In this document: positions 1 to 11,941 of the stretch, in pieces | Layout of the letters: each line of letters begins with the position of its first letter | Position numbering within the stretch: position 1 is the stretch's first letter | NCBI GenBank assembly: GCA_016110215.1 | Contig: JADWQD010000011.1 | Coordinates: 992,001-1,056,000 of the forward strand | Reading direction: 5' to 3' | Source of the DNA: Capronia americana | Lineage: Eukaryota > Ascomycota > Eurotiomycetes > Chaetothyriales > Herpotrichiellaceae | DNA length: 64,000 nt | Notes under the pieces: generated by a model | The model's database searches: none | What the model saw: only the letters and a program-made list of their open reading frames with translations | What the model was told of the DNA's origin: nothing | Program-made: the position numbers and the translations under genes

Positions 1-808
1 ATCATTCATAATTAACTTGTCCGCCCGAATCTGATGGGAACTATCCTTGGCCGTACGTTTCTGGCATTCTCTTGACTTGTTGCCGAGTGTCCCATATGCG
101 ACATGAACCTTTTGAATTAAAGCATCGTCGATTTGACCGTAAACCCATGCTGTCTTGAGCACTTTCAAAACAACCTCGACGTGCCGTGTTCGGATTTTTG
201 TCCACTCGTTCTGTTCAATGCCATACTTGATACTCTCGACGACTTTTGTCATTTTCCTTTCCTTTGTTCCACGCTCCTTCGCTATGCTGACAATAGCTCA
301 TAGACAACAGCAACATACACATGACATGTGCAGACCGACGCTCCTAACGACAACGTACACATCCATCGCTTCCAAACAATTTTGTCCTTGCCTGTACCTG
401 ATGTTTTCTCTAGACCTCCATGCTCCGTTGTTGGCCACATATTGTACGATTTCGTCGCAATCTCGAGGACTCTCGGGATCCCGATCCCCATGAGCCTAGC
501 AAAACAGCAAGCCAAGTCCTCTAGGTCGTCCGTCATATGCAAAGACTGTCCCATTGCCCTCGCTATCCCGCAAAGACAAACCCCCTGAACAACCAGCCAC
601 CAGCACCGCCCGCCAGTTATCCACAAAAGCTAGTAAACAAATGTCCATTGATTCTGCTAAGAGTCAAAGTACACGAAGTCGGAAGAAAGGTAAACACTGT
701 TGCTCAAACATGAAATACGTCGTGGAAGTCGTTAAGTGGTCAATGAGTGAACTCCAGTGGTATTGAATCGTGGATCCGGGGATTAGGTTTAGGGTCGGTG
801 CGATGATT
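1..808. other. Intergenic, no gene recognised
   Basis: Only short overlapping reading frames without recognisable domains or consistent splice sites are present. The right-hand end is the 3' flank of the minus-strand Nrp1-like gene. Confidence 0.6.
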
Positions 809-2948
809 TTAGGCAGGGCTCTTCGCACTCTGCGGTCCCCCGTTGCGGCGAGAGTGTTGTGGCTCTTCAGCACCAAGACCCATGTTCTCCATGCCAGACG
901 AGAGAAAAGCAAATGGGTCAGAGCCAGGTCCATTGCTGTAAAAGCCATTGTGAGGAACATTGCCAGGTCCGGTCGTGTCAGCCGCACCACTGAAAGCAGC
1001 TTGGGCCGCAGGGCCAAATGAGGAATGAGACATATTGCTCGGTGCATATCCAGGAGTCATGCTGCCCATTTGAGGGAAGGGAGCCGATGGTGGGCCACCC
1101 ATGCCAGAGGGCACTCCATACTGATGTGGTGGTGGTTGACCGAAAGCTGCGCCAGAGCCGAACGCGGCAGCACCAGGGCCGTAGGGAGCAGGTCCTGGAG
1201 TGCTGGCCATTGAACCTGGTCCCATGCTATACTCCGATGGTGGTGCCATGGGAGAAGGATAAGCCGAATCAACCACAACTGCGGCACCAGAGCGGGGGGC
1301 ACCACAGCGCAGGCAGTTGACATTCTTCGCAAAGTTGTGGTATTGGCAGCCCTCAGCACCGCATCTCCAGTCTCCGGCTCGGAAAGGAACGATGCCAGCT
1401 CCACCTCGTCCGTGATGTCCGTGTCCATGGTGGCCCATGTGGTGATGGTGGCCCATCATGTGAGGAGGTCCATAGCCAGCATACGAGTTGTAGTATGGGT
1501 CAACACCGGGTGCACCTCCAGCGGGGAATGAGCATCGGAAGCAGGCTGTGCGGCGTTGGAAGTTCGAGAAGCCACACGAAGGACAATTCCAGTCACCGGG
1601 TCGGGGGCGGTTCTTGCTTGGAGGGAAAGGCGTGAGGATCTCAGCAGCACGATCGAGGACTCGGCTTGAAGAAGGCGAGACCTCGATGGCCTTCTCGTTG
1701 AGGGCACGGCCATTCATGCAGAGACTTTCAGCTGCCTGTAGCATCATGATGTTAATGTGAGATCTGAATGGCAAGTGAGGTTGAGGTGAGTTGAGGTGAG
1801 GTGAGCGAAGAAGGGAGCGGGTGAGGTTGAAATGAGTGCTGGCAGAGGTGAAACTTGGAAATGAGAGTGAGACATACCTCTTCATGTGAAGAGAACACGG
1901 CGAAACCTGAACCTGTCGGCTTGTGCTGATCTGGTGTCCGAAGAGTCCAGAAAGCGATGGGCCTTCCCCCGAACTGGGTGAACCAGCTTTCGAGTTCGGA
2001 CTGGGTCGTGTCGTGTGGCAAACCGTTCATGTGGAGGACTTTACTACGTTCCTTCAAAAAGGCATTTACATCAGCTCTAGCATCCATTGGGCGAGTCAAG
2101 ACATCAGGATGTTCGTGAGCGGGCTGAGACTTCCGAATCAGGCCTCGCAACACCCTGGCAAGCGTGACTGCCTCTTCCATGGCACGACGGGGGGAGGCAG
2201 GCGCCAACGCCTGCAGGTGGAAGGGTAGATTGTGCTTGATTGGAGCCGACGATTGCACAGGTTCCACCTCTAGGGCAGCACAAATGTTTGCCAGGGAGCT
2301 GGGGCCAAACGGGAGGGACTCTGGATGGTGTTGTTGCCATCGGGCATACTCTGAACGCAAGTCAAAGGTTCGGGAATGTTGCAGGTAAGCCGGTAGGACG
2401 ACTGCCTTGTCGCGAGCCTCTCGCGGCAACTGGACCCGCAAGTCCCAGGAATCCAGTGTGACAAAAGAGAACTCCAGATTCTTGGAAGTGAGATGCTCCT
2501 GAGCGAAATGGTCGAACCGAGTAACTGCATCGCGGAAGGACCCGGCGTTGCGGACGTGTTCCCAGGTCAGCGTGGTGAGGCTGGCTGTGATTGCAAGGTC
2601 AGTTCATGCAAATCTCCGTCTCTCCCGGCACCGAAAAAAGTACTCACTGCAAAGAGGCGTGATGGGAGTGTTCACGGGCTTGACAAGCACACTTTCGCGG
2701 TAGATCTGGCTCTTCCGTTAACTGGACCATCCTCTTTCATCTGTCTTCCTCTGTCTCCTCCTTCCCGTGGTATGAACCGTCAGGAGACGTACCTCGTCAC
2801 AAGTCTTACTGTCGAGCAAGATCCAACCCAATTCAATTACTTCTGCAGAATCTTTTGTCACATAGACGCCATGTTCGTCGCATGTCGTCGCAACATGGAT
2901 GACGACGTATCGATCGAGCTTGGGGACTGGAGTGGCCGGGGTCGTCAT
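809..2948 (-). CDS. Nrp1-like RNA-binding protein (exonuclease-like fold, RRM, two RanBP2 zinc fingers)
   Basis: Four exons are inferred: 2948-2793, 2711-2648, 2584-1878 and 1735-809. They give 617 aa, and all donors and acceptors are canonical. The N-terminus (about residues 10-225) follows the ERI-1/RNase T exonuclease fold, including a PITPLC-TSLT stretch and a later W-D-L. The first catalytic D-x-E is replaced by H18-V-A20, and the last motif lacks its His and Asp, so the domain looks catalytically dead. An RRM follows (about 253-330), then two RanBP2 zinc fingers with C360/C363/C374/C377 and C434/C439/C450/C453. They are separated by a His/Gly-rich linker, and the tail is Gly/Pro/Ser-rich. 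This order resembles yeast Nrp1, a stress-granule RNA-binding protein. Binding of single-stranded RNA is expected from the family. The orthology is inferred. Confidence 0.85.
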
Positions 2949-5900
2949 GCTGGACTGGCTCGGGATTTCGGTACAGATGATCAGGTGAGCTTGAGATGAG
3001 GGAAAAGGTGGACACAGCAAGCGGGCAAATTATCGTGCAATCAAGATTTCGAACTGTACTGTGGATGGTCAGCTAGGAGCCTATACAATCGGCTGCAGTC
3101 CGCAATATACCAGGCAAATGTCGAGTCAGAAAAAACAGAAACCCAACCCAACTCCACTTGCTTGGGACAGGGAATTGCAAGACAAGCGAGGAAGATGAAT
3201 TGATAGGTACAGGCCAACGTTTCTCAGTCCCCAGGGAAATCAACAAGATACGGGTGGAAAGAGAGGGAACAGGCAATCGATGGAAGTACGCAGCGGCCGC
3301 GGAAGTGAATCGGGAAGAAGGGTGAGAGAGTCGTCGACGGAGATGGAGATGGAGATGCAGTCTGGGTTGTCAACTTTGTCGAGGCAAAATTGGGGGAAGC
3401 TAAACCACAAACTCACTTTAGGACTCGGCTTTTTCTCTGCCACTGTGCTGGTTGCAGGGCTTACAGCTGCGTATCCCACGCGGGCCGCTAGCTTTTAAGG
3501 ACAAAACGGTGCGGTCCTGCAGACCGGATCCCTGGGTTTTGGTTTCCTTGGTGGACGTGACTGCTTCCCTGCCTTTCTAGGCGGTTTCCAGGCGCCCAAG
3601 TCTGGCACATTTGAATCCACGGTACGATGTACAAAAGGTACACAATCAATTGCGCACATGCGGTGCAAATTTTGGGGCTGTTGCTGTCACCCAGGTTCTC
3701 GAATCTCGTGCGTGGAAGTGTGACCGTGAGGCCTCTAGCTGCTGGCATCCTCACAGCTCTTCGGGGTTTGCCAGCCGGGGATACCGTGGTTGTGGTTCTC
3801 CATGCCGTCCTACGCGTGTTTGATTGACGACAGCTTGGAGGAAAGTGAGTCGACAACAACCAGGACCCGTTCATTTCTAATTCTACCAGGAAGACAATCT
3901 CTCTACGTTTAGCAAGCGACGTCCTGTTTTGCAATGCCTCGATGGACGTCTGCAGCAACTGACAGCTCCCCTACCTGTGCGGCTAACCGTGGCACACTCG
4001 CACAAAAGAGCGATGTCAAAAAATAAATTAATTGTTTCCCACCTAGGTGGTCAGTGTGGCTTGTTTCAGGATGCTGGCCCTGGACTTCCGACCGACCACC
4101 TAATGCTTGGTCGTGGAGCCACGAGCACCGTTGGGGCATGGCTCTAGATGGCATTTCCGTGAGCTAGAGCTCCCAAGAAAGCAACGCATCAAGTTCCGGA
4201 AACGTGGAATGTGCCCGCCGAGTCGAACTTGACAGCGGTCCAGCTCACCTGAAGAAGGACCTAAGAGCCCGAGAATTAGTTATCACAGGCTTGCACTTTC
4301 GCCAATGCTTTCGCGCCTCGGAAGCGCAACCACCAATGCAATACCTAGGGCGTGCGGATGCATTGATCTTCCTTCCTAGCTTACCAGCGAAAGTGCCTCT
4401 CGCGACGGTCATACAGTACTTAGCCCGCTGGAAGACGAGGCACTCGAGCAACGTAGCACCTGAAAAGCTGAATTTGGCAGGAGTCTGTATTCCTGAAAGG
4501 AACTGGCACAGGTTGACATCCAAAACCCATCACTAGTTACGTTCTGCCATGCACCTGTTGTGCATCAACTGCAGTCTTCCAAGTTGAGCCTCTTGTCACT
4601 GACGCCGATCCTGCTTCACGAAATGTCATTGTTGCGCGAGCGTAGAAGACGCCTATCCTGAGCTCCGGCGTACCCTAGCACGAGCGATAGGTGGGGTTGG
4701 CTGCCACCTGCCCTGAAGAAACAGGGTCCCGCGCACCTCGTTAAGCGTCGAGGGTTCGATCCCGCCCTCCAATCGGCGTTGCTCCTCATTTGACAGCCGA
4801 CAACCAACGGCATCTACTGTAGAGCCCAGGAGGGACGTCGTGCAATGCCGCGGTACAACATAGTCTCCATCACTGCTTTTTCCTCCGGCGCAAATTGACG
4901 GCGATGTTCAAGGATGCCAAAAATTTCAGAGTCACAGAAGAGTTATGCATTGATGCCCAATGTTGATTGTCAATGTTAGGCCTGCGACACGCGGCGTTGA
5001 CCCACAGCCCAGATACAGATCGTCCCTGTGCAAGGGACGATCCTGATGCCCAATCCGAGCATCCATCCCCGGTTGCGCCGCTGCCAGAGACACTGTAAAC
5101 AGACTGCTATAACATAGGAAAAGGGATGAAATCTTCTCCCCTCGTTCAATTTTGACCTCGAAACAAACCTCGATCGACTGATGATCTACGGACTGCTCTG
5201 GACCGCTGGCTAGAGAATTGTCAAATCGAATGCAGCCTCCCACCCATGGTAGGCCACCCTTCTCAGATTCCATGCTGATCTTTCACAGCTCTGCTCTTTC
5301 TTCCAGCATCTGTAGCCTTAGCGGAGATTGTTTGGCCTTTGCCTCTTCTCCATCTTGGTCGTTGCGTTCCACGAGATCCAAGCCCGCAGACTTGTGTCTT
5401 CGCCACCATCCTCACGATGGGCGTCAACCCAAGTCTTGCCTTCGTCGCCCAACACCTGAACCCTCACCACCGGACCATGAGCACCTTGTGGAACAGCGCC
5501 CCCAGGCACCTCAGTCGTCCCGGAAGAGGAAAGAACAGCGGTGGACCCGATCATGGAGAGCCGACACTAGGAATGTCGGGCATGTCAAGCATGGCGCGGC
5601 ATTGGGGCCCAATACCTGTCTGCAGTTTTAGCACAAACTGCATCATGCGGCAAAACATCTCATGAAAGCAGGGAGACTCCTTGCGCAGTCGAGCCATCAC
5701 ACAGGGCGAGCACCCGAGCTGGCCGGAACCGTTGCCTGGACGGGGAGACCGTGTCGAGTCGGCAACAAGGTAGACCACTCACCTGCGCCCAAGGAGCAAA
5801 ATTGTCAACAGGCACGCCACTAAACCGAGGGGAAAGGAAGCAATGTGGGTCAGCATTCGCATTCTCACATTGACTGCGAGAATCACATCCAAGGCGGGGT

Positions 5901-8818
5901 CCATGGTCTCCTTCAAGGGGATAGAGCCGCTGTACCACTCATCCACACGAGTCTTGCCTCCCATAATTGGCGGAGTGAAAGTACTTCGGTGCGACACTGT
6001 CACGGTGTCGTGCTCCTCGATCCCGGCGGCGAGCACCCCGTCACGGACGCGGGACCCTCCCATGTACATGCCATCAGGGTGCCATCCATTCAGTCAACAG
6101 CTAGCACCTCCTTGACACATGTGCACGTCGAGCGTCGGCGGTTTCCACCACATTGCAAGGTACAGGCAACCTTGACTTGTGGAGGTCGGGGACGAGGTGG
6201 TCCAGGGTACGAGTAAGACTGAGGCCCTTCGAGCCAAATCAATCCCTTTCAATCATGACCCGGCGGTCTGCTCCGACCGGTGCTGGAGTGGGCCGTGGTT
6301 GCGGCCAAAATTGTCGCTTTTGGTGACGAAGCTACTTGCCGTTCGGGGTGCTGTTTTCCGTGGGAGAAGGACGACTTGCCACACCTTGAAACATTTTCAA
6401 TCGTGGAAGACTCCCGCTCCGTCAGCTGCTCGACTGTGCCATTGTCGTCTGGCAAACCGTGACCTGTGCTCGAAGGCGCAGCCACTGCGTCGACTCGTTC
6501 GAGGCCAATCAGCGCTCGCATGCGAAATGGTCTCTGAGATGCTTATAGTTGGCGTAGTCAACGACTGCTGGTCTCTAACAACATACACCCAGCTCATTGC
6601 CGAGGAGTATGTTGTTTCTGAAGTCATGGTCGCGTCCTCTGGTGGATGCCTGGAGGTAAAAAGGCGGAAAGGGAATGAGCTGTATGTTCACACCACCATT
6701 TCGCAGAGTAACTTCTCTGCTGACGCTGCCCCGGGAGACTTTTTATTAGGAGAAGAGACGGCTAACCAGGTGTGACGCAAGATTAATGATAGTCTCTCAA
6801 CATATCAGAGTGCCACTGCGTGCTCTACGTGATTTTCCGTCCCATGTTTGCCAAAACCAGTTCACCTAAGCCACATCTTGTTATGCAGACCAATATCAAG
6901 CTATCAAGCACACCATTTTTGCCATGTGTCCGCATACCGTATCTGTTTATACCCTATATCTGGACGGACGTCTACTAAGGTCCCTCGAAAAATCACTTGG
7001 CGTAGCAAAAGTCCTGCCATCGTCGAGCCGAGCACAAATCCATGACTCTCTTACATGCTAACGTCTCGTTGTCTACCCAAAGGAAAAGATAATTGGTCTA
7101 TATCTCGGTTTCCTCCCCCTAGCCAGGAGATGAGTACGAACCGGTATACGAGCAAAAGGGAGTGCCGTCCTCAAATTGGGCGATGGGAAGACACACCCGG
7201 CCCCCGTGGCCATCCAGACCAAGAAAAGCCCCGTTGGAAGCAATCAGAGGAAGTACATGGTGGCAGATAAGGTGACTTTGGCGTTTCGTCGTCGTCGTGT
7301 GGTAAAGAATCCGTCTCGCGCGTTCGCAACCCAAAAGTAGTTTTCTGATTTGTCGGTACATAATATGAGGTCTTTGAAAATCTGGTAGGATCGCTGTGGA
7401 ATCCTATGCTTCCAGACCGGGGCGCCAGCTGGACATGGGATTAGACGGGACTGCCAGCTCGCCTGGAGGCGAGTGAGTCGGTTCTCGCCACCATCCGCTA
7501 CGCCATATAGGCAGAGATGCGGTTGTGAGGATATACCTGCTTTAAGCGAATGTAAGTTGCATGTCTGGTTTCATCAAGATTTCTGCTGCAGGCTACCCAC
7601 GCATCATACGTTACCTGCCACGACCATACTCAGGGGGCACGCGGTCTTTTTTGTCCAGACTGGCTTCCACATGAACCACCGGTGGCCAAATGACACGAGG
7701 ACACTGTACCCTGGAACCGAAAAGCGGCGAGAGTCCTCTGATATGAAAAGATCTGCAGGAGCTTGGCGCATTCCAATTCGAGTTTCTGCGCCAGGGAATG
7801 TACCAAACTCGTGGCTGCTGGTGCGGATGTCGAACCGCGACCATCGCCTTGGGCGACAAAATGGAGAGTCTCGTAGAATGGCTGGAGAGCATTAGTGCTG
7901 TTGTCCACTTCAAATTGGTCGCCATTTAGGGCAACGCCGGACAATCCATATCTTTGATCCCTAGGATCGCCGACATTTTCAACCTTTGAACATAGTAATT
8001 AGGAGTGGCAGTTCCTTGTACATCAAGCAATTTTGCCTGATGAGAGCATGCGCGATCAAACGAAAGGATCCGAGGTCTCGAGGATGGGGCAAATCTTTCG
8101 AGTAACAAGGCTGAAGCTTGCCTGAAGGGAGGGAAAGGGTGAAGGGGGAGGGGCCAAAGCACCATTCATGCAGGCCAGAAATACCTCTGCCTCGGTGGTT
8201 GGAGCATGATCATGGGGAATTCAAGAGTTGTAGAGACCACAGTCGACGAGGAGCTGGAAGGAGACCTCCACAAGTTCTATGGGTCCGCATCATAACGAAA
8301 CAGAGCGGGCGAGGATAACCTCTTGGATGATCCATAGCCTGGACCAGTATGGACGACGGCAAAGCCCATAGATTGCATTGCTTTCAAGAGAACTGAATTT
8401 GGAGGGCAGATCCTTAAGCTCTCCAAGGATCGTGTCGACCCTTTCAAGTCCGAATTTCTTCTTTGCAACGCACGATCTGTGACGCTGTCACAAGGAAGTT
8501 GTGTGTACCGTAGAGTCGATTACGGTCGATCACAACAACGGTGGGCGAAACGACGCCCGGCTTTCAATCCCCGAATGCGGCAAGTCGAGCAGTCTCATTT
8601 CACCAAGTCCTAGCTTTCTGGGTCATCTTCGACTGTGGATTCTCATTTCCGGCGCTTCTGCCCGTCATTCAGAGGGACTTTCGCCCTCTCAAGCAGCGCG
8701 TTGTGTCTCGGAAAACCTGCCGCGTGAACGGACATTTGGGGCACCGTCGCAGCTCTCCGCAGTCGTGCTCAGTGAATCTCCAACGCTTTCCTGACGATTA
8801 TCACTCCTGGTTTCCGCC
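2949..8818. other. Gene-poor region of 5.9 kb, no gene supported
   Basis: Reading frames here are short, overlap on both strands and do not join through good splice sites into a recognisable protein. The longest (plus 6179-6775, 198 aa; minus 3488-3958) show no known motif. A minus-strand frame at 5779-6069 ends near a donor-like AG|GTGAGT and could be an exon, but I could not extend it. Base composition is not strikingly AT-rich, so there is no obvious sign of heavy RIP (repeat-induced point mutation). Small multi-exon genes could still be hidden here. Confidence 0.5.
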
Positions 8819-9064
8819 ATGTCTCTCTGGAGGTGAGCCGTCTCCATTCCTAGTAGGTCCTGCGAAGCGACTGACATCGATAGTTCCTACAAGACCCTGT
8901 CGCCCAAAACGCGTGGCATGATAGGTGTAGCCCTCATTCTGAATGCCTCGGCCATGCTACTTTTCTCCGACCAGATCGAAGCTGCGCTCGGGGTGACGCC
9001 CACTCCGGAAGAACAGCAGAACGTCTTCAAGTTGTACAGCGTTGAACGGGAGAAGAAGGGATGA
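8819..9064 (+). CDS. Small conserved-looking single-pass membrane protein, 64 aa
   Basis: Two exons are inferred: 8819-8832 (four codons plus two bases) and 8884-9064. The 51-bp intron has GTGAGC at the donor, an ACTGAC branch site and TAG at the acceptor. The protein starts M-S-L-W, has a basic YKTLSPKTR stretch, one hydrophobic segment (about residues 18-31) and a short acidic and polar tail around VTPTPEEQQ. Its architecture resembles small fungal mitochondrial or membrane proteins of 60-90 aa, but I cannot name a family. It stands alone in an otherwise empty region. The in-frame join across a tiny first exon and the membrane-helix composition support a real gene. Confidence 0.6.
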
Positions 9065-10132
9065 AGAAAGTCGCCCATTCATCACCCCCCGCCTCGGAAT
9101 CCGTGGCTACAATCTGCAGACTGGCACGGAGGACAACCCCAGCAAGTCCCGAGGACTACGTCTGTTTCGACAATAGCTGTGCTGAGAGCATATCCATCAA
9201 GAGTGGTGAACTGGGCAGTATGCCATCAGGTCATGGATGCTGAGGATCACCATTGACACTCTCGCGTGCAGCCCGCTCAGAATGACCCTTGGGTGCTGGC
9301 TTCCAACCAACCCGGACACTGGGCATTAGAAGACGTGTGATATCGAGCTCCGGAGGCGAAGACGGCAATAGCCCGAGAATCGCCCTCGGGTCCCGATATG
9401 GACAAGGTGTCCCACCAGAGCAGGCAAGGAGGCTTGGAAATCTCATAACAGTATTCTGGAGGCAGACATACGGACGAGTTCTAGATGCAACTTGCAATTT
9501 AGCATCGCTTTTGGGAGGTGTGCCATATTGCCAGCTATACGGTCTGCTACCGCTCCGCAGTAGCTACGTTACGTTACGTTACCAGCTTTCGATAGGTTAC
9601 AAAACAACGATATATCAGTCTTCTCGTCCCGTGCCTACAATTGGATTCAACCAAATGAAGTCTGCTGGCGTCCGCCTACCAGCGCAGGTCCCAGCAAGCT
9701 GGCCAGCCGGAAAGCTGAGAGTTGAACAAAAAGACGGCACGATCATAGCATGCTCCATGTAGAGAAGGACGCCACCTCGCCATGCTCAGATAGTTTGATA
9801 ATAGCGGGTGCTTCCCACATTCAAAGCTGCTCAAAGTCGACTACATGATTGGTTGTTGAGCTGTCAGCCCTTCAATAAGCCGAAACTCCGAGTGGGTTTC
9901 CAGGTGAGGCTCTTTCTTGCATCACGAATCTCCTTTTCCTGTCCCCGTCCCACTTGGGAAATGCTCGATCAAGAGATTGAACTCATAGGAAATCTTCGGA
10001 AAAGAAAGCACATGTTGTTGAGAGTCAACCTCGACCAGCCGTATCATCTCTAAGACTACAGAACAAGGAGGCTGTCTAACCACTGTATCGGAGACGTGAA
10101 GCCGCGGCGATCGAAACTGAGACTTTCTGGTC
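9065..10132. other. Intergenic, no gene recognised
   Basis: This is the 3' flank of the 64-aa gene and the 5' region of the amidohydrolase gene. A plus frame at 9289-9762 has no recognisable motif. A short ACGTT repeat lies near 9566-9582. Confidence 0.55.
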
Positions 10133-11677
10133 ATGGGCCCGCGACATTCCTTCTTCAACCTCAAACACATCCACGCCCAGAGAAGATGTCCACTTAGACT
10201 GCAGCGGCGGAGCTTTGCGTCGTCAAGGTGTCTCTATCTCAGGACGACGGAGCTCGACGACTCCAAACTCAGTGGTCTCCGAGTCAACCCCTCCCGGCTC
10301 TGGGATACGATCCACTCGACCGCGCAATGGACGTCCAAGACCTTCTCCAACGACATCACACGCGCAGGGCTCTCGCGACTCGCGCTCACGGACGAAGACA
10401 AGCTCGCGAGAGACTGGTTCGTCGCCACGACTGAATCCCTGGGGTGCAAGACCCACGTCGATCAAATGGGGAATATCTTCGCCGTGCGGCCTGGCTTGAA
10501 CAACGACAAACCGGCGACGTTTGCGGGGAGTCATCTTGATAGTCAGCCGAGTGGGGGTCGCTTTGATGGTGTGCTGGGCGTGGCTGCGGGGATCGAGATG
10601 CTGAGGGTTTTGAACGACAACTGGATCGAGACGGAAGGGCCGGTGGGGGTGGTGAATTGGACGAACGAGGAGGGCGCGAGGTTCCCGGTCAGCATGATGG
10701 GGAGTAGTGTTTGGGCGGGACGCATACCGATCGAGAAGGCCTGGGCGACCAAGAGCGTGAGTGCAGGAGTCAGGGAGGCAACGGTTCAGGAGGAACTCGA
10801 AAGAATCGGATACCTCGGAGGTGTTCCCTGTAGATTTGGGGATGAGGGCACGCCTTTGGGGGCTCATTTTGAGCTACATATTGAACAAGGCCCGAAATTG
10901 GAGAGATCGAGGCACAAGGTCGGCATTGTAGAGGGCGTCCAGGCGTATAAGTGGTTTACTGTCACGATTACGGGGCGGGAATCTCATGCTGGGACCACGG
11001 ACTTCGATTCGCGTGGCGATGCATTGTTCTTTGCTGCGACGTTCATCCAAAAGGTTCGCAAGATTGCCCAGAGTCTGCAAGGCCTTGCGACCATCGGCGT
11101 CATGCAGGTGAGTCCCGGCAGCGTCAATACTGTGCCCGGACAAGTTACGATGAGCTTGGATCTGAGAAACCCGATCGATAGGGGGTTGAGGAGGATGGTG
11201 ACGAAGGTGGAAGAATTCGTTGAGCTTGTCAACAACGGCACCCTACCAGCCAGGGAGCAGCAAGATGGTCAGAAGAAAGCGAAGACGAGCAACAGAACAG
11301 TATCGTTTGAGGAGGTGCAGAAATATGCAAAGATGCGAGAGAATCCGCTCACAAAGATCCATGTGGAGCTGAACGAAGACTTCTCAAGCGATGCCGTCAA
11401 TTTCAACGTTGCAGCAGTCAAATGTATTGAAGAGAGTGCGGAAAGTTTAGTTGGCCAGGACAAGATCCAGAGGATTACCAGCGGAGCAGGGCACGATAGT
11501 GTGGGTACAAATACGATCTGTCCCACGGGTATGATCTTCGTGCCTTGCAAGGATGGAGTGTCACATAACCCAAGCGAGTGGTGTGAAGAGGAGGATTGTG
11601 CAATCGGAGCGAATGTGCTCCTGCATTCGGTGTTGAGGATGGATCGATTGAGGAAGCAGCGAGGAGAACTTGATTGA
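10133..11677 (+). CDS. M20-family N-carbamoyl-L-amino acid hydrolase / beta-ureidopropionase-like
   Basis: Intronless 514-aa protein of the M20 peptidase superfamily, in the hydantoinase/carbamoylase branch. These enzymes remove the carbamoyl group from N-carbamoyl amino acids or from N-carbamoyl-beta-alanine in pyrimidine breakdown. Predicted metal ligands are H134 (GSHLDSQP), D145 (GGRFDGVLGV), E179/E180 (NEEGARF), H249 (LHIEQG) and H478 (SHNPSEW), so the dinuclear site looks complete. The dimerisation domain lies about residues 255-380. The first 40 residues are rich in Arg and Ser and poor in acidic residues, which suggests a mitochondrial targeting peptide. Substrate cannot be settled from sequence. 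It converges with the eS10 gene, whose stop lies 264 bp downstream. Confidence 0.9.
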   Translation: MGPRHSFFNLKHIHAQRRCPLRLQRRSFASSRCLYLRTTELDDSKLSGLRVNPSRLWDTIHSTAQWTSKTFSNDITRAGLSRLALTDEDKLARDWFVATTESLGCKTHVDQMGNIFAVRPGLNNDKPATFAGSHLDSQPSGGRFDGVLGVAAGIEMLRVLNDNWIETEGPVGVVNWTNEEGARFPVSMMGSSVWAGRIPIEKAWATKSVSAGVREATVQEELERIGYLGGVPCRFGDEGTPLGAHFELHIEQGPKLERSRHKVGIVEGVQAYKWFTVTITGRESHAGTTDFDSRGDALFFAATFIQKVRKIAQSLQGLATIGVMQVSPGSVNTVPGQVTMSLDLRNPIDRGLRRMVTKVEEFVELVNNGTLPAREQQDGQKKAKTSNRTVSFEEVQKYAKMRENPLTKIHVELNEDFSSDAVNFNVAAVKCIEESAESLVGQDKIQRITSGAGHDSVGTNTICPTGMIFVPCKDGVSHNPSEWCEEEDCAIGANVLLHSVLRMDRLRKQRGELD

Positions 11678-11941
11678 AACGCATGGAACAGCGGAGAGAC
11701 CAACGAAGGATTGGCGACAAGGCCATTGAAGAGCTCGTTCTCGTCCTAGTACGTACGAGGCCCCTTTTGCTCGAATGCCATGAGGAACCGCATCGCTGCT
11801 TCGCATCGACATAGGTTCTCTGCTCTATGTGCATAATCACCACGATGGGTTGCTTCCAACGATGTCCGTCATCAACATGTTGAATGGGCTCTTCTGCGCG
11901 TCCAACGTACCCCCACGTGTGGTTATGCCACTCGACCACTT

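Noticed and set aside
4690..4780. tRNA-like B box (GGTTCGATCC) with a nearby hairpin
   Set aside because: The T-stem has a mismatch, the acceptor arms do not pair, and the possible anticodon loop has the wrong size. No cloverleaf can be drawn.
6179..6775. 198-codon plus-strand frame
   Set aside because: No domain, unusual composition, opposing frames of similar length, and no splice support.
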